Part shown: in pieces, positions 57,357 to 64,000 of the stretch | Position numbering within the stretch: position 1 is the stretch's first letter | Layout: every line of letters starts with the position of its first letter | Assembly: GCA_002723085.1 (NCBI GenBank) | Contig: PBNK01000036.1 | Location: 1 to 64,000 of the forward strand | DNA: 64,000 nucleotides | Direction of reading: 5' to 3' | Source: Crocinitomicaceae bacterium | GTDB taxonomy: Bacteria; Bacteroidota; Bacteroidia; Flavobacteriales_D; Parvicellaceae | Position numbers and translations under genes: made by a program | The notes under the pieces: model-generated | Told to the model about the DNA's origin: nothing | Seen by the model: only the letters and a program-made list of their open reading frames with translations | Databases searched by the model: none

Positions 57357-58832
57357 ATGAAGCAAAAGAACTCTAAAGGTGAAGCACTTAAGTTTTCTGG
57401 AAAATGGGATTTAGCTCCTGCTCCAGAAAGTACTGATCACATAGAAATAAAAAAAGAATATCAACTTTTTATAAATGGAAAATTTTATAAACCAAGTTCT
57501 GGTAAATATTTTCCATCAATAAATCCAGCAAATGAAAAGCATTTGTCTATGATTGCAGAGGCAAATGAAAAAGATGTGGATAGAGCTGTAAAAGCAGCAA
57601 GGAAAGCCTTTGATGGTACTTGGTCAAAAATAAGTGCTAAGGAAAGAGGAAAGTATATTTACAGAATCGCAAGGCTAATTCAAGAAAAAGCAAGAGAATT
57701 AGCAGTTATAGAATCTTTGGATGGAGGAAAACCAATTAGAGAGGCTAGAGATATTGATGTTCCAATAGCTGCAGCGCATTTTTTCTATTATGCTGGATGG
57801 ACAGATAAGTTGAAATATGCATTTCCAAATCAAAGCCCTAAAGCCGTTGGAGTTGCAGGCCAAGTTATTCCTTGGAACTTTCCACTTATGATGGCAGCAT
57901 GGAAAATTGCCCCTGCTTTAGCAACTGGTAATACGGTTGTTTTAAAGCCAGCAGAAACCACATCATTAACAGCTTTAAAGTTGGCAGAAATTATTCAAGA
58001 AGCTGATCTTCCTCCAGGAGTTGTGAATATTGTTACTGGAGCAGGAGCTACTGGTGCTGCAATTGTAAATCATTCTGATGTTGATAAAATTGCATTTACT
58101 GGTTCAACTGGAGTAGGGAAGGTTATCATGAAAGCAATTGCTGGTACTGAAAAAAAATCTACCATGGAGCTTGGAGGAAAGGCAGCCAACATTATTTTTG
58201 AAGATGCTCCTCTTGATCAAGCTGTTGAAGGAGTCATTAATGGTATTTATTTTAACCAAGGGCACGTTTGTTGTGCTGGTTCTAGATTGTTTATTCAGGA
58301 GTCTGTTTATGATGTTGTGTTAAGAAAGCTTAAGGATAGAATCCAAGCATTAGTTTTGGGAGATCCGTTGGATAAAAATACTGATATTGGCGCTATTAAT
58401 TCAAAGGAGCAGTTAGCAACAATTAACAAGTATTTAAAAATCGGACAAAAAGAAGGAGCAGATATGTTTCAATTGAGTTGTGATATTCCCAAAAAAGGCT
58501 TCTGGTGTCCACCAACATTATTTACTAATGTCTCTCAATCTCACGCTATTGCTAAGGAAGAGATTTTTGGACCCGTTTTAGCTGTTCAAACATTTAGAAC
58601 AATTGATGAGGTTATTACAAAAGCTAACAATACACCTTTCGGTTTATCTGCCGGTGTATGGACAGATAAAGGCTCTAAGATTTTTAACCTCACCTCCCAA
58701 ATGAGAGCTGGTGTTGTTTGGGCAAATACTTACAACAAATTTGATCCTACATCTCCATTTGGCGGTTACAAAGAAAGTGGTCATGGTAGAGAAGGAGGAT
58801 TACATGGTTTATTACCATATTTAAATATATGA
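57357..58832 (+). CDS. Aldehyde dehydrogenase (NAD(P)-dependent)
   Basis: A 491-residue complete ALDH. The catalytic Asn lies in VIPWNFPLMM, the general base Glu in TMELGGK (about 271), and the nucleophile Cys305 in NQGHVCCAGSR; EEIFGPVLAVQTF and the C-terminal SPFGGYKESGHGREGG follow. It lies 3 bases after deoC and 1 base before the short ALDH-like gene, so acetaldehyde produced by DeoC is the likely substrate (inference from context). Confidence 0.95.
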   Translation: MKQKNSKGEALKFSGKWDLAPAPESTDHIEIKKEYQLFINGKFYKPSSGKYFPSINPANEKHLSMIAEANEKDVDRAVKAARKAFDGTWSKISAKERGKYIYRIARLIQEKARELAVIESLDGGKPIREARDIDVPIAAAHFFYYAGWTDKLKYAFPNQSPKAVGVAGQVIPWNFPLMMAAWKIAPALATGNTVVLKPAETTSLTALKLAEIIQEADLPPGVVNIVTGAGATGAAIVNHSDVDKIAFTGSTGVGKVIMKAIAGTEKKSTMELGGKAANIIFEDAPLDQAVEGVINGIYFNQGHVCCAGSRLFIQESVYDVVLRKLKDRIQALVLGDPLDKNTDIGAINSKEQLATINKYLKIGQKEGADMFQLSCDIPKKGFWCPPTLFTNVSQSHAIAKEEIFGPVLAVQTFRTIDEVITKANNTPFGLSAGVWTDKGSKIFNLTSQMRAGVVWANTYNKFDPTSPFGGYKESGHGREGGLHGLLPYLNI

Positions 58833-58833
58833 T

Positions 58834-59718
58834 ATGTCAGAAAGAATTAATGTATTAAAAACGTATAAAATTTTTATTGGAGGAAAATTCCCTCGAACGG
58901 AGTCCGGAAGGTATTATCAGCCTAAAGTTAACGGCAGTCCAATTGGTAATATTTGTCTATCGTCAAGAAAAGATGTTAGAAATGCAGTAGTTGCTGCAAG
59001 ATCAGCTTTTGAAAAGTGGTCTGGAGCAACAGCATATAATAGGAGTCAAATATTATATCGAATAGCTGAAATGATTGAGGGAAGAAAAGCTCAATTTATT
59101 GAGGAATTAATTATCCAAGGAGAAACAAAAAAAGCAGCAGAAAAAGAAGTTGACACAACCATTGATAGAGTAATTTATTTTGCTGGTTGGGCGGATAAAA
59201 TTAACCAGGTTTTTGGTTCAGTAAATCCAGTAGCCACAAGTCATTTTAATTTTTCTATGTTAGAACCAACTGGAGTTGTTGGTGTTGTTAGTTCTGAAAG
59301 TTCATCCTTATTAGGTTTAATTTCTTCAATATGTCCAATAATAGTTTCTGGAAATACTTGTGTTGTTTTCATTTCTGAATCAAAGCCTTTGTGTGGAGTA
59401 ACTTTGTCAGAGGTTTTAGCTACTTCTGATGTGCCTGGAGGTGTAGTTAATATATTAACTGGAAAAAGAAAAGAAACGGTGCCACATCTTGGTAAACATA
59501 TGGATGTTAATGCTATATACTTAGCAGATTCAGCTTCTGAGTTCAAAGAATCTCTTCGACTAGATGCGGTTGATAATTTAAAAAGAATAGTTGTTGGTAA
59601 AGAATCAGATTTATATTCTAATAAGTTTGAAAACCCATACATCGTAACTAGTTTCATGGAAACTAAAACCACTTGGCATCCTATTGAAATCATTTCTGGT
59701 TCTGGAAGTGGGTACTAA
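58834..59718 (+). CDS. Short aldehyde dehydrogenase-like protein lacking the catalytic half
   Basis: A 294-residue protein that aligns with the N-terminal NAD-binding part of ALDH (FIGGKFPRTESGRYY, then AARSAFEKWSGATAYNRSQI and VPGGVVNILTG). The oxyanion Asn region is changed to SSESSSLLGL, and it ends before the place of the ELGGK Glu and the catalytic Cys, so it cannot act as a normal ALDH. The frame is intact and coupled to the complete ALDH, which argues against recent decay. A regulatory or structural subunit role is possible. Confidence 0.82.
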   Translation: MSERINVLKTYKIFIGGKFPRTESGRYYQPKVNGSPIGNICLSSRKDVRNAVVAARSAFEKWSGATAYNRSQILYRIAEMIEGRKAQFIEELIIQGETKKAAEKEVDTTIDRVIYFAGWADKINQVFGSVNPVATSHFNFSMLEPTGVVGVVSSESSSLLGLISSICPIIVSGNTCVVFISESKPLCGVTLSEVLATSDVPGGVVNILTGKRKETVPHLGKHMDVNAIYLADSASEFKESLRLDAVDNLKRIVVGKESDLYSNKFENPYIVTSFMETKTTWHPIEIISGSGSGY

Positions 59719-59729
59719 TCAACAAACTT

Positions 59730-59954
59730 ATGGAACAAAGTAAAAAACGACACATTGCTAAGACATTAACTTGGAGAGTCACTGCAACTTTAACCACAAT
59801 GATTATTGCATGGATTGTTAGTGGAGACCCTTTGACAGGCTTAACTGTTGGGGGGATCGAATTCTTTGTTAAAATGCCAGTTTATTACATACATGAAAGA
59901 GCATGGTATAACTCTAATTTTGGATTAAATGATAGAAAAAGAAAAAGAAGCTGA
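59730..59954 (+). CDS. DUF2061 small membrane protein
   Basis: A 74-residue protein matching DUF2061: KRHIAKTLTWRVTATLTTM, then a hydrophobic span, then GIEFFVKMPVYYIHERAWY. It has two short hydrophobic segments and is likely in the inner membrane. DUF2061 genes are repeatedly found with sulfate activation genes in Bacteroidota and other groups, and here it overlaps the cysQ start by 26 bases. Its function is unknown. Confidence 0.9.
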   Translation: MEQSKKRHIAKTLTWRVTATLTTMIIAWIVSGDPLTGLTVGGIEFFVKMPVYYIHERAWYNSNFGLNDRKRKRS

Positions 59955-60696
59955 GTTGCTTAAAACAGCAATAAATGCAGCAAAATTTGGAGGTGAGGAA
60001 ATCATGAAAATCTATGCTCAGGAATTTGAGGTTTTTAATAAAGAGGACAATTCTCCTTTAACTATAGCCGATCAAAATGCCAATAAGGTCATTGAAAAAT
60101 TACTCAAAGAAACCAACATTCCAATTTTAAGTGAAGAAGGAAAACACGCAGATTACAATGAAAGAAAAAATTGGAAACAATTGTGGATTGTTGACCCTTT
60201 GGATGGAACCAAAGAATTTGTTAAGAGAAATGGTGAATTTACTGTCAATATTGCCCTTGTCGAAAACGGTGTTCCTATAATGGGAGTGATATATGTTCCT
60301 GTAAAAAATTGGTTGTATTACGGTTATTCAAATGGAGCTTTTAAAACAGTTGATGGAAAAACAGAAGAGTTGCCAATAAAAACTACCAGAACTAGCATGG
60401 TTGTTGTTGGAAGTAGGTCTCATCCGTCAGTTGAAACGGCTCAATATTTTGATGAGTTAAAAAAGAAACATGGTCAAATTGAAATAGTTTCTATGGGAAG
60501 TTCTTTGAAAATTTGTTTAGTAGCTGAAGGAAAAGCTGATATTTATCCCAGGTTTGCACCAACTATGGAATGGGATACTGCAGCAGGACATGCAATAGTT
60601 AATTATGCAGGTAAAACACTTTTAGATGTAGGTACAAGTCAAGAAATGATTTATAATAGGAAGCAATTAAGAAACAATTGGTTTATTGTTAAATAA
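59929..60696 (+). CDS. cysQ: 3'(2'),5'-bisphosphate nucleotidase
   Basis: A 255-residue Mg-dependent phosphatase of the inositol monophosphatase fold that hydrolyses PAP, the by-product of PAPS-using reactions. Motifs: EEG near residue 64 (PILSEEGKH), [16 protein letters not shown], and [10 protein letters not shown]. It overlaps the DUF2061 gene by 26 bases and precedes gmd with one base between. Together with cysCDN it completes PAPS turnover. Confidence 0.96.
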   Translation: MIEKEKEAELLKTAINAAKFGGEEIMKIYAQEFEVFNKEDNSPLTIADQNANKVIEKLLKETNIPILSEEGKHADYNERKNWKQLWIVDPLDGTKEFVKRNGEFTVNIALVENGVPIMGVIYVPVKNWLYYGYSNGAFKTVDGKTEELPIKTTRTSMVVVGSRSHPSVETAQYFDELKKKHGQIEIVSMGSSLKICLVAEGKADIYPRFAPTMEWDTAAGHAIVNYAGKTLLDVGTSQEMIYNRKQLRNNWFIVK

Positions 60697-60697
60697 A

Positions 60698-61789
60698 ATG
60701 AACAGAAAAGTAGCTTTAATAACAGGTGTGACAGGTCAAGATGGGGCATATTTAGCTGAGTTTTTATTGTCTAAAAATTATGAGGTTCATGGAATTAAAA
60801 GAAGGGCATCTTCATTTAATACACAAAGAATTGATCATTTGTATCAAGACAAACATCAAGAAAAAGTAAATTTTTTCCTTCATTATGGAGATTTAACGGA
60901 CTCAACTAATTTGATAAGAATAATTCAAGAAGTTAAGCCTGATGAAATTTATAATCTTGGTGCTCAGTCACACGTTAAGGTATCTTTTGAAGTACCTGAA
61001 TATACGGCTAACTCAGATGGTCTGGGTCCTCTAAGAATATTAGAGGCATTAAGAATATTAGGAGTTGAAAAAAAAACAAAGTTTTATCAAGCATCAACAT
61101 CTGAATTGTACGGTAAAATTCAAGAAGTTCCTCAAAATGAAGAAACGCCTTTTTATCCAAGAAGTCCTTATGCTGCAGCAAAATTATATGGGTTTTGGAT
61201 TGTCAAAAACTATAGAGAAGCATATGGAATGTTTGCCTGTAATGGTATCCTATTTAATCATGAAAGTCCAATTAGAGGTGAAACTTTTGTAACAAGAAAA
61301 ATTACCAGAGCAGTAGCTAAAATTGCTAACGGTTTGCAAAAAACTATTTACCTAGGCAATCTTGACGCACAAAGAGATTGGGGACATGCTAAAGATTATG
61401 TTAAAGGCATGTGGTTGATGTTGCAACAAGATTCTGCTGAAGATTTTGTTTTAGCTACGGGCATTACTACCACTGTTAGATCTTTTTGTGAAATGGCTTT
61501 CAAAAATGCAGGAATAGATGTTGTTTGGAAAGGAGATGGAGCTGATGAAAAAGGAATAGATGTTAATTCAGGAAATGTTATTGTAGCTGTAGATGCAAAT
61601 TACTACCGTCCAACTGAAGTAGATCTATTGATTGGTGATGCATCTAAAGCTAAAGAAAAACTAGGTTGGGAGCCAACATATACTATTCAAGAACTAGTGA
61701 AAGAAATGGTTCAAGAAGATTTAGAACTTATTAGAAGGAGGGCATATCTAAAATCGGGTGGGTTCGGACTTAAAAGTCATTTTGAATAA
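60698..61789 (+). CDS. gmd: GDP-mannose 4,6-dehydratase
   Basis: I choose ATG 60698 ([16 protein letters not shown]), 363 residues, rather than a TTG at 60686. It is an SDR enzyme making GDP-4-keto-6-deoxy-mannose from GDP-mannose. The NADP-binding motif [14 protein letters not shown], the R-rich [16 protein letters not shown], and the catalytic YAAAK ([12 protein letters not shown]) with Thr and Glu in STSELYG are present. Its stop overlaps the fcl ATG by one base. It provides the precursor for fucose or other 6-deoxyhexoses. Confidence 0.97.
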   Translation: MNRKVALITGVTGQDGAYLAEFLLSKNYEVHGIKRRASSFNTQRIDHLYQDKHQEKVNFFLHYGDLTDSTNLIRIIQEVKPDEIYNLGAQSHVKVSFEVPEYTANSDGLGPLRILEALRILGVEKKTKFYQASTSELYGKIQEVPQNEETPFYPRSPYAAAKLYGFWIVKNYREAYGMFACNGILFNHESPIRGETFVTRKITRAVAKIANGLQKTIYLGNLDAQRDWGHAKDYVKGMWLMLQQDSAEDFVLATGITTTVRSFCEMAFKNAGIDVVWKGDGADEKGIDVNSGNVIVAVDANYYRPTEVDLLIGDASKAKEKLGWEPTYTIQELVKEMVQEDLELIRRRAYLKSGGFGLKSHFE

Positions 61790-62733
61790 TGGATTTTAAA
61801 AGTATAATATATGTTGCCGGACACAACGGAATGGTAGGTTCTGCGATATGTCGTAAATTAAAAAATGAAGGCTTTACTAATATCATAACTAAATCTTCTA
61901 AAGAATTGGATTTAAGATCACAAAATGATGTCAATATTTTTTTTAATAAATATAAGCCAGAATATGTCTTTTTAGCAGCTGCAAAGGTTGGTGGAATTCA
62001 TGCAAACAACTCATATAAAGGGGAGTTTATTTATGATAATTTAATATTACAATGCAATGTAATTCATGCTGCTTTTAAATACAATGTAAATAAACTGTTG
62101 TTTTTAGGTTCTTCCTGCATTTACCCCAAAATGGCAGATCAACCCATTGTTGAAGACGTATTGTTGACTGGAGAGCTAGAAAAAACTAATGAACCTTATG
62201 CCGTTGCTAAAATTGCAGGGTTAAAACTTTGTGAGTTTTACAGAGAACAATACGGTGTAAATTTCATATCTGCAATGCCAACAAATCTATATGGGCCAAA
62301 TGACAATTATGATTTATTAAATTCACACGTTTTACCTGCATTAATTCGTAAATTTCATGAAGCAAAAATGGAAGGCTCATCTCAAGTTGAAATTTGGGGT
62401 TCAGGTAATCCAAGAAGAGAATTTCTTCATGTTGAAGATTTGGCAACAGCTTGTATACTTTTAATGAGAATTTACAATGGTAATGAAGCGCTTAATGTTG
62501 GAACGGGAAAAGATATTACCATTAAAGAGTTGGCATTGATGATTAAAAATGTTTCCGGATATAAGGGTGAAATAGTTTTTAATACAGAAAAGCTTGATGG
62601 AACACCTAGAAAATGGTTAGATATTAGTAAAATCAGTAAATTAGGTTGGTCTCCAAAAATTTCATTGAAAGATCGATTAGAAAAAACGTATACAGATTTT
62701 GTTCAAAATAAAGCTAAATACCTTCCCTCTTAA
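61789..62733 (+). CDS. fcl: GDP-L-fucose synthase
   Basis: A 314-residue SDR epimerase/reductase (WcaG) that converts GDP-4-keto-6-deoxy-mannose to GDP-L-fucose. NADP-binding AGHNGMVGSAI, SSCIYPK, catalytic Tyr-Lys in YAVAKIAG, and MPTNLYGPNDNY are all present. It is coupled to gmd and its end overlaps the start of the RemB-like gene by 35 bases. Together they indicate fucose-containing surface polysaccharide. Confidence 0.97.
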   Translation: MDFKSIIYVAGHNGMVGSAICRKLKNEGFTNIITKSSKELDLRSQNDVNIFFNKYKPEYVFLAAAKVGGIHANNSYKGEFIYDNLILQCNVIHAAFKYNVNKLLFLGSSCIYPKMADQPIVEDVLLTGELEKTNEPYAVAKIAGLKLCEFYREQYGVNFISAMPTNLYGPNDNYDLLNSHVLPALIRKFHEAKMEGSSQVEIWGSGNPRREFLHVEDLATACILLMRIYNGNEALNVGTGKDITIKELALMIKNVSGYKGEIVFNTEKLDGTPRKWLDISKISKLGWSPKISLKDRLEKTYTDFVQNKAKYLPS

Positions 62734-64000
62734 AGGACTTTTACACTTTTTTGTATTAGTTTTTTTTTCATCCTATCTATATTCTCAGAATATAAACCTT
62801 CCATTTGAATTTTATTATCAACAAAGAAATAATTCTAAATTAATTCATAGTTCATTACAACCAATTCATGAATCAATACAGGTAAAATTAGATTCAACTT
62901 TTGATTCAAACAAAAAAACTAGAAAAACCAATATTGGAAAAAAATGGTTTGATGAAAGTTTGTTAAATATTGAGGAAGAAGATGTGAAAATTTCAGCCGA
63001 TCCATTGTTTAATTTTTCAGTAAGTAAGTATAATCAAGATTTTGAATTCAGGTATTATTCTAATGTTAGAGGTTTTAGGGTCAAAGCAGATATTGGTCCC
63101 AAAATTTCTTTTGAAACAAGGTTTTATGAAAATCAATTTTTTTATCCTGATTATTTATTAAAAAGAGCAAAACAAAGAGCCAGTCCATTTCCAGATATTG
63201 ATGGTATAGCAATCGGAATTGGAAGAGCAAAGTTTTTCAAGAATGATCAATACCCATCTAAAGCTTATGATGCTGGACTAGCAAACGGATACCTAAGTTT
63301 TTCACCTTCAAAAAGTATAAATTTTCAATTGGGTCATGGCTGACATTTTTTTGGAAATGGTTATAGATCATTATTGCTTTCGGATTATGCTCCAGACTAT
63401 GCCTATTTAAGTGGGCAATATATAATGAATGATGGAAAGATAATGTATAGGCATGTAAATGGGTGGATGAATACTTTAGATAGAATACCATACTCATCAA
63501 CACCAGAGGCATTATTTAAACCAAAAGTTTCTAATTTTAACATGCTTTCATTTCATCCAAATGAACAATTTCAATTTTCTTTTTTTGAAGGATTAATTTA
63601 TAAGAAATATGATCGTTTTCAAGGTGTGATTAGGCCAGAAATTGGATTTTTCATACCCATAATTGGCAAAGGATTAATTATGTCAGACTCATCATCAACT
63701 AATTTAATATATGGTGTAAATTTATCTTATAACCCATTTAATAACCTTATGTTTTATAATCAATTAGCTCTTCAATCTGAAAATAGAATAGGTGCTCAAA
63801 TAGGTGTAAAATGGACAAATTTTCTAAACATGAAAAATTCCTTTATATGTTTAGAATACAATAGAGTAGCTAGTGATTTATATGCAATGGATAGTTCAAA
63901 TTACATACAAAATTATAGTCATTTATCTCATGAGTTAGCCCATCCATTAGGTTCTGGGTTTAATGAAGTTTTAATAAAAGGATTGTTAGAGTATAAAAAT
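62699..64000 (+). pseudogene. RemB/Wzi-like outer-membrane protein gene with in-frame TGA, 3' end outside the window
   Basis: The frame opens at a TTG (62699) with a signal peptide (residues 15-29, ending YLYSQ) and runs 214 codons to a TGA at 63341-63343. Directly after it the same frame stays open for the remaining 219 codons to the window edge, beginning HFFGNGYRSLLLSD, and continuing with beta-barrel strands. The joined sequence FQLGHG-stop-HFFGNGYRS matches a conserved block of RemB (gliding motility) and Wzi-like capsule-assembly proteins. The TGA could be a recent nonsense mutation, a base error or read-through. No ATG start is available; the TTG overlaps fcl by 35 bases. Confidence 0.7.

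Noticed and set aside
59241-59693. 150-codon minus-strand ORF opposite the short ALDH-like gene
   Set aside because: It mirrors the codon pattern of the ALDH-like gene and has no signal, motif or neighbour support.
58834-59718. Short ALDH-like gene as a simple pseudogene
   Set aside because: No frameshift or stop breaks it, it is tightly spaced with its neighbours, and its sequence ends in a distinct C-terminus rather than a cut.
63341-63343. TGA as a selenocysteine codon in the RemB-like gene
   Set aside because: No convincing stem-loop follows the TGA, the family block is not known to hold Cys or Sec here, and no selenoprotein genes are seen; nonsense change or base error is simpler.

Overview
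The window is AT-rich chromosomal DNA from a member of the Bacteroidota, most likely a marine member of the Flavobacteriales. The evidence is the gene content: a type IX secretion system (T9SS) translocon gene (sprA), the T9SS regulator porX, several secreted proteins with T9SS C-terminal sorting domains, an alternative complex III operon (actABCDEF) joined to an aa3-type cytochrome oxidase, an LpxC-FabZ fusion, and TAnnTTTG-type -7 promoter boxes. I see no rRNA, tRNA, insertion sequence, prophage or CRISPR array. No gap between genes exceeds about 210 bases.

Layout. 1-9330: a partial mobA-like gene, a deoxynucleoside kinase, a GH3-family acyl-adenylating enzyme with an overlooked 33-residue membrane ORF upstream, the SppA protease, a folK/second deoxynucleoside-kinase-like pair, a TPR/OmpA-like lipoprotein and a SPOR-like protein. 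9481-22353: respiratory supercomplex operon actABCDEF-coxB-coxA from one recognisable promoter; ActF carries a histidine-rich insert and CoxB a long charged C-terminal tail. 22280-26523: an envelope protein whose 5' end contains the coxA terminator, then ruvB, queG, heme A synthase and an unknown membrane protein. 26525-32601: porX on the minus strand, then an HD-domain hydrolase and the lipid A genes lpxD, lpxC/fabZ, lpxA. 32598-41266: a secreted/envelope cluster, largely on the minus strand, with two tandem Omp28-like lipoproteins, a beta-barrel protein, a TlpA-like thioredoxin, a T9SS-exported arylsulfotransferase-like protein, a large T9SS-exported Omp28-like protein and a small T9SS cargo. 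41259-53570: sirtuin, malic enzyme/phosphotransacetylase, ruvA, sprA, gcvH, tonB. 53567-64000: sulfate activation cysC-cysD-cysN (minus), divergent from deoC, two aldehyde dehydrogenase family genes, DUF2061, cysQ, gmd, fcl, and a RemB/Wzi-like outer-membrane gene split by an in-frame TGA.

How the genes work together. The act/cox operon plus heme A synthase moves electrons from menaquinol to oxygen. SprA and PorX serve export of the T9SS cargo seen at 36-41 kb. Lpx genes, SppA and the lipoproteins maintain the envelope. CysCDN makes PAPS, CysQ removes its by-product PAP, and Gmd/Fcl make GDP-L-fucose; together with the RemB/Wzi-like protein this suggests a fucosylated, possibly sulfated surface polysaccharide (inference). 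No single locus looks like a wholly new defence or mobile system. The most unusual features are the TGA-interrupted RemB-like gene, the ActF and CoxB extensions, the terminator inside an ORF start, and the redox-motif envelope cluster.
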